Source: Lentisphaeria bacterium | GTDB lineage: Bacteria > Verrucomicrobiota > Lentisphaeria > Victivallales > UBA1829 | Assembly: GCA_003526375.1 (NCBI GenBank) | Contig: DPDG01000104.1 | Location: forward strand, 1-64,000 | DNA length: 64,000 nucleotides | Reading direction: 5' to 3' | Part shown: positions 49,266 to 58,268 of the stretch, one piece after another | Layout: each line of letters opens with the position of its first letter | Numbering within the stretch: the stretch's first letter is position 1 | The notes under the pieces: model-generated | The model's database searches: none | What the model saw: only the letters and a program-made list of their open reading frames with translations | Told to the model about the DNA's origin: nothing | Program-made: the position numbers and the translations under genes

Positions 49266-50450
49266 TTATCTGCCTTTCCCATTGAGCTGTTTGTACTGTC
49301 TGACGCTGTCCATGTCCTTGTCGCCGCGTCCGGAGATATTGACGATGATCACATCGTCTTTTGTATAGTTCCTTGCATTTTTGATGCCCTGCGCAACGGC
49401 GTGCGAAGATTCCAGAGCGGGAATGATTCCCTCAAGACGTGAAAGAGTGTCGAAGGCGTCAATCGCCTCGTCGTCGTTGATCGCAACATACTGCGCCCGT
49501 CCGTTGTCCGCCATGAAACTGTGCTCCGGCCCCACGCCGGGATAATCGAGCCCGGCGGAAACGGAATGTGTTTCGATGACCTGCCCGTTTCCGTCCTGAA
49601 GCAGATAGGTTTTGCATCCGTGAAGAACGCCGAGACGTCCGCCGCAGATGCTTGCCGCGTGTTTTCCGGTTTCGATCCCGCATCCTCCGGCTTCGACTCC
49701 GGTCAGCTTTACGGTCGGGTCTTCAACGAACCCGGCGAAAATCCCCATTGCGTTGCTGCCGCCGCCGACACAGGCGATCACCTCATTCGGAAGCTTTCCG
49801 GTCTTTTCAAGACACTGTCTGCGCGCTTCTTTTCCGATTACGGACTGGAAGTCGCGGACGATTGCCGGATACGGGTGCGGGCCCGCGACCGTTCCGATGA
49901 TATAGAACGTGTCGTCGCACCGTGCGGACCATTCCCGGATCGCCTCATTCATGGCATCCTTGAGCGTGGCGGAACCGTCCGTGATTGACCGGACTTTTGC
50001 CCCGAGAACCTCCATGCGTTCGACGTTCGCCGCCTGCCGTTTCACGTCAAGTGCGCCCATGAAGACTTCGCACTCAAGCCCGAACAGCGCTGCAACTGTC
50101 GCGGTCGCCACGCCATGCATACCCGCCCCGGTCTCCGCAATCACGCGCTTTTTGCCCATGCGCCGCGCGAGCAGCGCCTGTCCGATGGTATTGTTGACCT
50201 TGTGCGCTCCGGTATGATTCAGGTCCTCGCGCTTGAGATAGATTCGCGCCCCGCCGCAGAATTCAGTAAGACGCTTTGCGAAATAAAGCGGGGATTCGCG
50301 CCCGATGTAATCCTCCAGCAGCTCTTTGAGTTCCGCCTGAAACACAGGATCGTTTTTCGCTTTTTCGTATTCCCGCTCCAGTTGATGCAGAGTTTCCATC
50401 AGGGTCTCCGACACATACTGTCCGCCGTAAATGCCGTAATGGCTGTTCAT
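49266..50450 (-). CDS. trpB: Tryptophan synthase beta subunit
   Basis: The 394-residue PLP enzyme condenses indole and serine to tryptophan. Motifs are GIYGGQYVSETLM at the N-terminus, LKREDLNHTGAHKVNN with the PLP lysine, ETGAGMHGVATA, GGGSNAMGIFAGFV and SAGLDYPGVGPEHSFM. This is the TrpB1 type. It overlaps trpF by four bases. Confidence 0.97.
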   Translation of the reverse strand: MNSHYGIYGGQYVSETLMETLHQLEREYEKAKNDPVFQAELKELLEDYIGRESPLYFAKRLTEFCGGARIYLKREDLNHTGAHKVNNTIGQALLARRMGKKRVIAETGAGMHGVATATVAALFGLECEVFMGALDVKRQAANVERMEVLGAKVRSITDGSATLKDAMNEAIREWSARCDDTFYIIGTVAGPHPYPAIVRDFQSVIGKEARRQCLEKTGKLPNEVIACVGGGSNAMGIFAGFVEDPTVKLTGVEAGGCGIETGKHAASICGGRLGVLHGCKTYLLQDGNGQVIETHSVSAGLDYPGVGPEHSFMADNGRAQYVAINDDEAIDAFDTLSRLEGIIPALESSHAVAQGIKNARNYTKDDVIIVNISGRGDKDMDSVRQYKQLNGKGR

Positions 50451-51058
50451 GATACCGCTCCTTTTATATTTTGAAACAACTGTACTATTTTTTCTTTTGA
50501 TTTGATTCCGGCGCTTTCTTCGACGCCGCTTGCGAGATCAAGTCCCGCGGGATTCACTTTCCGGAGAGCCTCCGCCGCGTTTCCGGGAGAAATCCCCCCT
50601 GCCAGCATGACCCGTTTCCGCCCTGCCAGTTCCGCAGCCAGTTCCCAGGAACTGAGCTCGCCGGAACCGCCCGCTTCGGCATCCGCGACAATCCGCTCCG
50701 CAGGATAGGAGGCATAGAAATCCACATCCGCGAGGCTCGTCAGGTGCGCGGCTTTCCATACCGTGAGCCCGCGCAGACTTCGCGCGAACTCCGCACTCTC
50801 CTCTCCGTGGAGCTGAACGACATCCAGACCGCCCGTTTTCACCGTTGAAAAGATGAATTCCTTTGCAGCATTCACAAACACACCGACCTTTTTTACACGC
50901 TTCGGCAGGTCCCGCGTCAAAACCGCAAGCTGTTCCGGCGTAACATGGCGCGGAGAAAAATCCGCAAGGACGAATCCCACGTAATCCGCTCCCGCCTCCA
51001 CTGCCGCTTCGACGTCTTCACGCCGTGTGAGTCCGCATATCTTGACTTCGTATTTCAT
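50447..51058 (-). CDS. trpF: Phosphoribosylanthranilate isomerase
   Basis: The 203-residue TIM barrel starts KICGLTRREDVEAAVEAGADYVGFVLADFSPRHV and has VGVFVNA, VVQLHGEES and VMLAGGISPGNAAEAL with a C-terminal LDLASGVEESAGIKS phosphate-binding segment. It is a separate gene rather than a fusion with trpC and overlaps both neighbours by four bases. Confidence 0.96.
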   Translation of the reverse strand: MKYEVKICGLTRREDVEAAVEAGADYVGFVLADFSPRHVTPEQLAVLTRDLPKRVKKVGVFVNAAKEFIFSTVKTGGLDVVQLHGEESAEFARSLRGLTVWKAAHLTSLADVDFYASYPAERIVADAEAGGSGELSSWELAAELAGRKRVMLAGGISPGNAAEALRKVNPAGLDLASGVEESAGIKSKEKIVQLFQNIKGAVS

Positions 51059-51837
51059 CCGATCAGCTCCCGGAGTTTTTCGCCCGGCTGTTCCGCGCGC
51101 ATCAGGGTTTCGCCGATCAGGAACCCGGCTGCGCCGACGCCTTGCAGGCGTGCAATGTCTTCATGGGAACGGATGGCGCTTTCCGCAATCGGAAAGCGAT
51201 CCCGCGGGATCATTTGGATTAATTGATACGTCCGTTCCAGATCCGTTTCGAAAGTGCGCAGATCACGTGCATTGATTCCGAGCAGGGGAATCTCCGGACA
51301 ATTCAGCAGGATTTCCAGCTCCGCTTCCGTGTGTGCCTCGCCCAGCACCGCCATGCCGAGCCCGGACGCAATCTTTGCAAATTCCCGAATCTCCTCTTTC
51401 TTCAGCATGGCGGCAATCAGAAGAACCGCATCGGCGCCATTCGCGCGCGCTTCATAAATCTGGTAGGCGTCGAAGATGAAGTCTTTGCGCAGAACCGGAA
51501 TCGCAACCGCCGCGCTGACTTCACGCAGATAATTCAGGCTGCCGAGAAAATAGTTGCGTTCCGTCAATACGGAAAATGCGGCGGCTCCGGCGTTTTCAAG
51601 CTCGTGTGCAAGTTCCATATAACGGAAATCCCTGCGGATCAGCCCCTTTGACGGCGAGGCTTTTTTCAGCTCCGCAATAACATTGGTCCTGCTTCTGTCT
51701 TGAAACGCCTGTACAAAATTTTTCGGAGCCCGGGCATTTTCCGCGCGTTTTTTCATCTCCGGGAACGGTACATTCCGTTTTGCCGCCTCCAGAGCCGGTT
51801 TCATGTCCGCCACGATCCGTTCCAGAATCCTACTCAT
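51055..51837 (-). CDS. trpC: Indole-3-glycerol phosphate synthase
   Basis: The 260-residue monofunctional TIM barrel has VIAELKKASPSKGLIRRDF (catalytic Lys), FSVLTERNYFLGSLNYL, VLRKDFIFDAYQIYEARANGADAVLLIA, LGINARDLRTFETD and SESAI-like AESAIRSHEDI. It converts CdRP to indole-3-glycerol phosphate. It overlaps trpD by eight bases. Confidence 0.96.
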   Translation of the reverse strand: MSRILERIVADMKPALEAAKRNVPFPEMKKRAENARAPKNFVQAFQDRSRTNVIAELKKASPSKGLIRRDFRYMELAHELENAGAAAFSVLTERNYFLGSLNYLREVSAAVAIPVLRKDFIFDAYQIYEARANGADAVLLIAAMLKKEEIREFAKIASGLGMAVLGEAHTEAELEILLNCPEIPLLGINARDLRTFETDLERTYQLIQMIPRDRFPIAESAIRSHEDIARLQGVGAAGFLIGETLMRAEQPGEKLRELIG

Positions 51838-52846
51838 CGCGGCTCTCCCGGATCAGAATGTTGAGCTTTTCAAGCGCCCTGCCGCTGTCGATGGATTCCT
51901 CCGCCAGTTTCATGCCTTCCTGAAGCGTGGCGGCTTTTCCGCCGACGCAGATCGTGGCGCCCGCATTCAGGAGAACCACCGCGCGCGGCGCTCCGCGGTC
52001 TTTCCCGTTCAGGACATTCAGCATGATTTCGGCATTGCGTTTTGCATCGCCTCCGGCAATTTCCGAACGGTCGAACGTATTGCCGAGAAGCATCTCCGGA
52101 TAAAGCTCGTAACTGGTAATCACACCGTCCCTGAGCTCGGACACACGGGTCGGTTCGCAGCAGCTTATCTCGTCAAGACCGTCATGCCCATGCACGACCA
52201 TGGCATGTTTCGCCCCCAGTTCCCTGAGCGTTCCCGCAAACAGCTCGGTCAGTTTCGCATCGTAAACCCCAAGCACAATGGACTGCGCCCCCGCCGGATT
52301 GCTGAGCGGCCCGAGCATGTTGAAAATCGTGCGTATTCTGAGTTCCCGCCGGAGAACTCCGACGGAACCGAGAACCGGGTGCATCTTCTGGGCGAACAGA
52401 AAACCGATTCCATGATTCTGAATACAGTTCTCCATGACGGCGGGTTCGACATTGAGGTTGAATCCGAGTTCCGCAAGCACATCCGCCGCACCGCATTTGC
52501 CGGAAACCGCGCGGTTGCCGTGTTTTGCCATCGGAACACCTGCGCCCGCGGCGACCATTGCCGAAGTCGTGGAAATATTGAAAGAGATTCCTCCGTCGCC
52601 GCCCGTTCCGACCACATCGACCACATCCGCTCCCCCGCAGTCGATGAATGCCGCGTGACGCCGGAGCATCCGCGCGCCGCCTGCCAGTTCGGAAAGACTT
52701 TCCCCTTTCATGCGCAGAGCCGCCAGCAGAGCGCCGGACTGGGCGCAGGAGGCGTTGCTTCCGGTCATGAGCCCGAGCACTTTTTCCATTTCACCGCTTG
52801 TGAGATCATGCCCCGCAAGCACTTTGTTCAGGTAGGGAGTCAGCAT
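51830..52846 (-). CDS. trpD: Anthranilate phosphoribosyltransferase
   Basis: The 338-residue protein has VDVVGTGGDGGISFNISTTSAMVAAGAGVPMAKHGNRAVSGKCGAADVLAELG with the PRPP-binding loop, GIGFLFAQKMHPVL and RTIFNMLGPLSNPA. It is not fused to trpG; the two genes are three bases apart. Confidence 0.97.
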   Translation of the reverse strand: MLTPYLNKVLAGHDLTSGEMEKVLGLMTGSNASCAQSGALLAALRMKGESLSELAGGARMLRRHAAFIDCGGADVVDVVGTGGDGGISFNISTTSAMVAAGAGVPMAKHGNRAVSGKCGAADVLAELGFNLNVEPAVMENCIQNHGIGFLFAQKMHPVLGSVGVLRRELRIRTIFNMLGPLSNPAGAQSIVLGVYDAKLTELFAGTLRELGAKHAMVVHGHDGLDEISCCEPTRVSELRDGVITSYELYPEMLLGNTFDRSEIAGGDAKRNAEIMLNVLNGKDRGAPRAVVLLNAGATICVGGKAATLQEGMKLAEESIDSGRALEKLNILIRESRDE

Positions 52847-52849
52847 GGC

Positions 52850-53440
52850 TTATGCTCCTTTTCTCCGGTGTTCTTCCACCTCTTTCAGGAAGTTCGCAAG
52901 CTGACGTTTTCCGGTCGCCGTCATGATGGATTCAGGGTGGTATTGAATTCCTTCGATCAGGAGTTCGCGGTGGCGCACCCCCATGATCTCGCCGTCATCC
53001 GCGCGGGCGGTGATGACGAGTTCCTTCGGAAGTGTCTCCTCACGCAGGGCGAGCGAGTGGTAGCGCACCGCCTTGAAAGGGCCCTTGAGACCGGCGAAAA
53101 GCCCTCTGCCGTCGTGCGTGATCTCGGAAATCTTGCCGTGCATGATGCTGGCGGCGCTTACGACCTCCGCACCGAAAGACTGCCCGATCGCCTGATGTCC
53201 GAGGCAGACGCCGAGCAGGGGAATCCGGTCGCGGACCGCTTTGATGAGCTGCGGCATCACACCCGCGTTTTCAGGTCTGCCGGGACCCGGCGAGAGGAGG
53301 ATGGCGTCGGGGTTCATTCCGATCGCCTCGTCCACCGTGATTTCCCGGTTGCGGCGCACCTCGACCTGAGCGTTCAGAGTGTAGAGCAGATGCACGAGAT
53401 TGTAAGTAAACGAATCGTAATTGTCAAGAACGAGTATCAT
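52850..53440 (-). CDS. trpG: Anthranilate synthase glutamine amidotransferase component
   Basis: The 196-residue class I amidotransferase has LSPGPGRPENAG, the nucleophile Cys in LLGVCLGHQAIGQSFG, RYHSLALRE and GIQYHPESIMTATG with the catalytic His-Glu. It supplies ammonia to TrpE and may also serve folate synthesis, since no pabA is seen here. Confidence 0.95.
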   Translation of the reverse strand: MILVLDNYDSFTYNLVHLLYTLNAQVEVRRNREITVDEAIGMNPDAILLSPGPGRPENAGVMPQLIKAVRDRIPLLGVCLGHQAIGQSFGAEVVSAASIMHGKISEITHDGRGLFAGLKGPFKAVRYHSLALREETLPKELVITARADDGEIMGVRHRELLIEGIQYHPESIMTATGKRQLANFLKEVEEHRRKGA

Positions 53441-53449
53441 GATTTCACC

Positions 53450-54934
53450 TCAGTCGATTTCCAGGTTGTTTGCCGCGAGATGCACCGCTTTGAAAAGCGC
53501 CCCCGCCTTGTTGAGTGTCTCCTCGTATTCATTTTCGGGAACGGAGTCGAAAACGATCCCCGCGCCCGCCTGAATGAACAGTCTGCCGTCGCGGATTTCC
53601 AGAGTGCGGATCGTGATCGCCAGATCAAGGTTGCCCGTGTAGCTGAAGTATCCGACCGCGCCGCCGTATACGCCCCGGGGCTCCGGTTCGAGTTCGTTGA
53701 TCAGCTCCATTGCGCGGATTTTCGGCGCGCCGGAAAGGGTGCCTGCCGGGAATGCGGTGCGGACCAGATCAAATGCGTCGCACTTGTCGGAAAGCATCGC
53801 ATCGACGTCGCTGACGATGTGCATGACGTGGGAATAGCGCTCAACCGTCATGAACGCCTTGACCTGGACACTGCCCGGCGCGGCGGTGCGCCCGAGGTCG
53901 TTCCGTCCGAGATCGACCAGCATCAGATGCTCGGCTTTCTCCTTTTCGTCGCTGAGCAGTTCATCCGCAAGTGCCATATCCTCCGCCGGAGTCTTTCCGC
54001 GTTTCCGGGTTCCCGCAATCGGGCGCAGAGAAGAACGCCCGTTTTCCAGTTTGACCATCGTTTCCGGCGAGGACCCTACGAGAGTCAGCTTATCCGTCTT
54101 CAGGAAAAAGGTGTAGGGCGAGGGATTGATGAGCCGCAGCGCACGGTAAAGCTGAAGCGGAGAAGAACATGCCGGAGCGGAAAATTTCTGTGAGAGGACA
54201 ATCTGGATGGCTTCGCCGTCATGGATGTATTTCTGCGCTTTTTCGACCATGGCGCAATACTCATCGCGGCTCATATTGCCTTTCAGGCGCGGCATGACGG
54301 ACGGTTTTTCCGGTTCTTCCGGAAGAACCACCGGTTTGCGGAGCTTTGCGGCAAGGGCGTCAATCCGCGCGACGGCGTCGTCATACGCCTTGCGCGGGGT
54401 GTCGAACTGCTCCGGGCGGGCGCATACAATGAATTTGATCGTATGGCGGACGTTGTCAAATACGATCATTTCGTCCGTCACCAGAAATACGGAGGTCGGC
54501 GTATCAAGCGGTTTTTTCGGCGGCGGCAGCTCCTCGAATTCGTTGACCGTCTCGTAGCCGATGTAGCCGATCGCCCCGCCGAACAGCGGGGGAAGTCCCG
54601 GAACAATTACCGGCTTGATGCTTCCGATGATTGAACGGAGCGCCGTGAACGGGCTTTTTTCGAACGGGAGCTCCCGCTTCACGCCTTTTTCCGTATAATA
54701 CGGACGCCCGTTTTCCACGGAAAACACTCCATGGGGATTGACTCCGATGAAAGAGTAACGCCCGAAGCGTTCGCTTCCCTCGACGCTTTCCAGCAGAAAG
54801 ACTTCCTGATCGTCCACGAATCGGCTCAGCACCGAAACAGGGGTTTCAAGATCGGCAAGCAGTTCCGCGCATACGGGAATCAGATTGCCTTCCCCGCAGA
54901 GTTTTTCAAAACTCCTGAAATCCGGTTTCAACAT
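53450..54934 (-). CDS. trpE: Anthranilate synthase component I
   Basis: The protein has 494 residues from ATG 54934, chosen because GAGGAG lies eight bases upstream; an in-frame ATG at 54949 has no site. Motifs are LLESVEG near the N-terminus (the known tryptophan-binding segment in this family), then GAIGYIGYETVNEFEELPPP, SQKFSAP, LRPIAGTRKRGKT, LVDLGRNDLGR, VEAYSHVMHIVSD-like VERYSHVMHIVSD and AFPAGTLSGAPKIRAMELI. It is the first structural gene of the trp operon, downstream of a leader peptide and two hairpin terminators. Confidence 0.96.
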   Translation of the reverse strand: MLKPDFRSFEKLCGEGNLIPVCAELLADLETPVSVLSRFVDDQEVFLLESVEGSERFGRYSFIGVNPHGVFSVENGRPYYTEKGVKRELPFEKSPFTALRSIIGSIKPVIVPGLPPLFGGAIGYIGYETVNEFEELPPPKKPLDTPTSVFLVTDEMIVFDNVRHTIKFIVCARPEQFDTPRKAYDDAVARIDALAAKLRKPVVLPEEPEKPSVMPRLKGNMSRDEYCAMVEKAQKYIHDGEAIQIVLSQKFSAPACSSPLQLYRALRLINPSPYTFFLKTDKLTLVGSSPETMVKLENGRSSLRPIAGTRKRGKTPAEDMALADELLSDEKEKAEHLMLVDLGRNDLGRTAAPGSVQVKAFMTVERYSHVMHIVSDVDAMLSDKCDAFDLVRTAFPAGTLSGAPKIRAMELINELEPEPRGVYGGAVGYFSYTGNLDLAITIRTLEIRDGRLFIQAGAGIVFDSVPENEYEETLNKAGALFKAVHLAANNLEID

Positions 54935-54980
54935 TTCTTTTCTCCTCATCTATTTTATTTTCAATTTTCAATTTTTCAAC

Positions 54981-55024
54981 AAAAAAAGCCGCATCCTCAG
55001 GTTTTTCACTCCCGAGGATGCGGC
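54981..55024 (-). terminator. Second terminator in the trp leader
   Basis: On the minus strand GCCGCATCCTC (55024-55014) pairs perfectly with GAGGATGCGGC (54998-54988), followed by seven T (54987-54981). It lies between the attenuator and trpE, so readthrough must pass it as well. Confidence 0.85.
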
Positions 55025-55040
55025 CTGTATTCCGGAAAAC

Positions 55041-55077
55041 AAAAAAGGCGGATTCAACTTTTCCAGTTCAACCCGCC
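55041..55077 (-). terminator. trp attenuator terminator (3:4 hairpin)
   Basis: On the minus strand GGCGGGTTGAACT (55077-55065) pairs with the segment ending AATCCGCC (55054-55047), including one G-U pair, followed by six T (55046-55041). The 5' arm (region 3) can instead pair with AACCGCCG (region 2, 55120-55113) next to the leader-peptide stop. Confidence 0.8.
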
Positions 55078-55119
55078 GAAATCAACACTACAAAAAACAC
55101 ACGCAACAGCCCCGGCGGT

Positions 55120-55173
55120 TCACCACCGCCACTGCCATCGATTTGAAATGTAGATGTAAGTCTGTGTTTTCAT
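55120..55173 (-). CDS. trpL: trp operon leader peptide
   Basis: The 17-codon frame reads MKTQTYIYISNRWQWRW and then stops, with three Trp codons within the last five. GGCGGT, spanning codons 14-17 (55130-55125), pairs with ACCGCC just after the stop (55119-55114), giving the 1:2 hairpin. Ribosome stalling at Trp codons would free region 2 to pair with region 3 and prevent the terminator. No SD is visible and the likely transcription start is only a few bases upstream, so the peptide may be translated from a nearly leaderless RNA. Confidence 0.85.
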   Translation of the reverse strand: MKTQTYIYISNRWQWRW

Positions 55174-55182
55174 AATGTATAT

Positions 55183-55211
55183 AAAATATCATGGGAAAAT
55201 TTTCTTTTCAA
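55183..55211 (-). promoter_or_regulatory. trp operon promoter
   Basis: On the minus strand TTGAAA (55211-55206) and TATTTT (55188-55183) are separated by 17 bases. The expected transcription start is within about ten bases of the leader-peptide ATG. Confidence 0.6.
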
Positions 55212-55309
55212 GAGCATTTTCAAAAAAAAGAAAGAAAATCTGATTTTTGAGGCAATATGATAAAACTGCCGAAACTCCGGGAAAAGAACCTGAAAGATAA
55301 AAACAGGAC

Positions 55310-58237
55310 TTAAAGTTCCTCCAGCTTCACATCGTCGAACCATACTGTTCCGGAGGCATTCATAAGACGCAGCCGCAAGTATGAATTGACTTTCACGTTC
55401 GTATTTTTCCCCGTTGTAAACTCATAGCTCTGGAAAGTCCAGTCCATCGTTCCGGTCAGCCAGTTGTGAGCCGGGAACCAACGGTTCGCATCATCCCAGA
55501 TATTGGCACAAACTCCGCCGCCGGCTTTCAGCGGCTTGACGTCCTGGAGTTTCACGAAGAAGGAAAGACGGTATCTTGTTGCCGGTTTCAATGCAGGAAG
55601 ATACTGCATGACTGTTGCCCCCTCCTCACTCTGAAGCCTCATTCCGAAAGGAGCGCTCACGCAATTTTCCGCATCCACGGCGGCGGTATTGCTTTTATCG
55701 CCGATCCAGCCGCCGATCCATTTGTATCCCTCCCAGATTCCGAAATGGCGCTTCGTTTTCTCCGGCAGCATGGAAAAGTCGCTGTTGATGAGAATGTTCT
55801 GCTCTTTCGCGGAAGTGATGGAACCATAATTCTCCAGATCATGGAAGCCGCGGGCAAACGGACTCCAATGATAAAGCGTCTCGTAGTCGCCTTCGGTTTT
55901 CAGAATCCGGCTGCGGGCAAAATTCGCGGGGAATTCCTCCCTGATATCAGGCAGGTTCTTCAGGGGAATCGCGATTTCCGCAATCCATGCGGACGGCTCT
56001 TTCTTCACCTCAACGGACGCGCCGGAATTCCAGGTGAAATCATTGGAGCCGGATGCACCGAGTTTGACGATTTTCTGGTCGGAAAGCGAACCTTCGGAAT
56101 TCACCATCAACTGGTAATAAGTCTTGCGGTCGCCGGAGGGATTGAGAAAAATTTCAACCGAGTTGTCTTTCCAGATTTCAGGATCGTCGGCTTTGCGTTT
56201 CTGCGCCACAATCTCACTCATGCGCGGTTCCCCGCAGCGGAAACGGATGCAGAGATCATTCTCCGTGCGCCAGACCTGAACTCCGGTTTTCACCGTCGCA
56301 CGAAGCGCTCCCTCTTTCTTGCCGCGGAACGGAAGCAGATACAGCTCTTTTCCCGGAGCGCCCGCAATATGGAATTTCAATCCCTGAACGGCGGAACTCA
56401 TGGAGTGATACGCTTTCGCGGCATTGACGAGCGGTTCATAGAACTCTTTCCGGATCAATGCAATGCGTTTCGCTTCCAGTGAATCCGCAGGAACCTTTCC
56501 CGCCGCATCTTTCAAATCCCGGTCCAGCCCGGCAAGAACTTTTGCGGAGTAAACCTTATTCCAGAGGTCATAATCCGACGGAGGAGCGCCGACCGGTCCC
56601 AGCGGAGTATCGACGACACGTCCCGCAACCTGTCCGACCCATTTGTCCTCCAGCGTCTCGTAAAATTTCTTCATTGCAGGAGCCGCATTCCCGAACATCA
56701 GACGGTAATGCTCCTCCAGCAGCGCTTCAAAATCAGCCTTGTTGTCCCAGGCGATTTTGGAAAAGATATAATAGTTCAGATAGTTGTAAAGGAAACGGTC
56801 GCTCTCCGACTCCGCGAAGGCGCCGAAAATCCACGGCGCAATCCCTTTGTAATATTCGCCGTAGGCGCGCGGACTCATCTGCGGGACTCCCGGCATGGTA
56901 AGCGTGGCGCCTTTGTTGACGTAGTTCCAGATCCACACTTTGCGCCCGAGCTTTTTCGTCCATGCCCGGATTTCTTCATCATCAAGCTTTTTCTGCGCGG
57001 GATTCCCTTTCGACCAGGGACCCGTTTCCGCCACCATGACCATGACGTTATCCGGAATGTCCATCGCGGGAACGCGGCGGTAGGGACGGTAAGCCATCAT
57101 CGTAATGATTCCCGGAATCCCCTCTTTCTTCAGCCGGTTCGCAATGGAAACCGTATTGCCCCAGATCAGCTCCGTGGCATAATGCGGATCGTTCTTCCTG
57201 TATGCCGCCTGGCACTTTTCACATCGGCATCCGCTGAACGCATCCTGCGGCATGATGTCCACATAAGTCCCTCTGCTTGTATTGACGCCCCACGCATAAC
57301 CGCCGTTCCGCCCCGCCGACGGAATTTTGCGGACATCGGCTTTTTCCCCTTTCAGATAGGAACGGGCATCCTGGTAAATCTCCTCCACGATTCCGCTGGT
57401 GTAACAGAGCTGTCCGGGGTGCCGGACGGAAGGATCATTGCTCCGTTTGCCGTTGCTCTGGAGCGCGAAATACTCAGGATGCGTTTTCCCGAACCGCTGA
57501 ATGTACCGGAAATGATTGAGCCCGTGACAACACGGCAGATACTCCGTTTCCAGGCGCAGGCGGTAATTGTTCAAAGTCTTCGCGGGATTGATGACCGCAT
57601 CGCGTTTCTCCCCCTCGAAATAGGTTCCGTCCCAGAATGTGGAGACCTTGCGCACAGTGAAATCCGGACGGTCGTAAATACTCATTTCCGGTATGGCAAG
57701 GCGGTCCGTCTTCGGGACAACGGTTCCCAGCTCGCCGGGGAAATACATCCGCACTCCCGCCGCACGTTCCAGAAAGTCGTAAACGCCGAACAGCGTGCCG
57801 CGCTCGTAAAGCTGGCTCCAGACACCGCCGCGTGCAAGCGCCCGTTCCGGGTTTGCCTTCGGATCGTCCAGCCCCGCAATATAAATCCGGGAACCGTCCG
57901 TTTTTATGATGAAAGCGTCGCGGACAAGTTTCGCCGCATCAATCCCTGCTTCCTTCGCCCACGGGTTGACTCCGAGAATGAAAGAGACCTTCCCGTTTGA
58001 AATCTGTTTGACTACCGGTACCTCCCTGCCGAAAATCTGCGACAGGAAAGACTGCAGCTCCTTTGCGGCGAAAAGCGTGGTTTGCGGCGCATCCGGCGCA
58101 ACCACGATCTCGGTATCGACCGCCGTGGCAACGGCTGTGTTTTTCTTTCCGATCTGAATCTGCCGGGCGGGACGTTCCGCCGCAAAGACGGCAAGCGACA
58201 ATAACGCCGCCATGAAAATGCAAGTGATCTGTTTCAT
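55310..58237 (-). CDS. Secreted DUF4838-domain protein with carbohydrate-binding-like C-terminal domains
   Basis: The 975-residue protein starts after AGGAGG and has a signal peptide (MKQITCIFMAALLSLAVFAA). An alpha-glucuronidase-type N-terminal domain (TEIVVAPDAPQTTLFAAKELQSFLSQIFG) is followed by the DUF4838 core with HPEYFALQSNGKR, YVDIMPQDAFSGCRCEKCQAAY, MAYRPYRRVPAMDIPDNVMVMVAETGPW and VWIWNYVNKG. A CBM9-like domain follows near residue 690 (LRATVKTGVQVWRTENDLCIRFRC...SVEIFLNPSGDRK), and a final CBM4/9-like domain from about 840 (RHFGIWEGYKWIGGWIG...SYLRLRLMNASGTVWFDDVKLEEL). It is more distant from the two at 7909 and 10466 than they are from each other, and follows a pseudopilin in a separate operon. 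Confidence 0.87.
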   Translation of the reverse strand: MKQITCIFMAALLSLAVFAAERPARQIQIGKKNTAVATAVDTEIVVAPDAPQTTLFAAKELQSFLSQIFGREVPVVKQISNGKVSFILGVNPWAKEAGIDAAKLVRDAFIIKTDGSRIYIAGLDDPKANPERALARGGVWSQLYERGTLFGVYDFLERAAGVRMYFPGELGTVVPKTDRLAIPEMSIYDRPDFTVRKVSTFWDGTYFEGEKRDAVINPAKTLNNYRLRLETEYLPCCHGLNHFRYIQRFGKTHPEYFALQSNGKRSNDPSVRHPGQLCYTSGIVEEIYQDARSYLKGEKADVRKIPSAGRNGGYAWGVNTSRGTYVDIMPQDAFSGCRCEKCQAAYRKNDPHYATELIWGNTVSIANRLKKEGIPGIITMMAYRPYRRVPAMDIPDNVMVMVAETGPWSKGNPAQKKLDDEEIRAWTKKLGRKVWIWNYVNKGATLTMPGVPQMSPRAYGEYYKGIAPWIFGAFAESESDRFLYNYLNYYIFSKIAWDNKADFEALLEEHYRLMFGNAAPAMKKFYETLEDKWVGQVAGRVVDTPLGPVGAPPSDYDLWNKVYSAKVLAGLDRDLKDAAGKVPADSLEAKRIALIRKEFYEPLVNAAKAYHSMSSAVQGLKFHIAGAPGKELYLLPFRGKKEGALRATVKTGVQVWRTENDLCIRFRCGEPRMSEIVAQKRKADDPEIWKDNSVEIFLNPSGDRKTYYQLMVNSEGSLSDQKIVKLGASGSNDFTWNSGASVEVKKEPSAWIAEIAIPLKNLPDIREEFPANFARSRILKTEGDYETLYHWSPFARGFHDLENYGSITSAKEQNILINSDFSMLPEKTKRHFGIWEGYKWIGGWIGDKSNTAAVDAENCVSAPFGMRLQSEEGATVMQYLPALKPATRYRLSFFVKLQDVKPLKAGGGVCANIWDDANRWFPAHNWLTGTMDWTFQSYEFTTGKNTNVKVNSYLRLRLMNASGTVWFDDVKLEEL

Positions 58238-58268
58238 TTTACAGTCCTCCTGTTTTTATGATTAAAAA

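Noticed and set aside
51803..54193. Long plus-strand open frame (796 codons) opposite trpC-trpE
   Set aside because: It is the mirror of highly conserved trp genes and shows no domain or start site.
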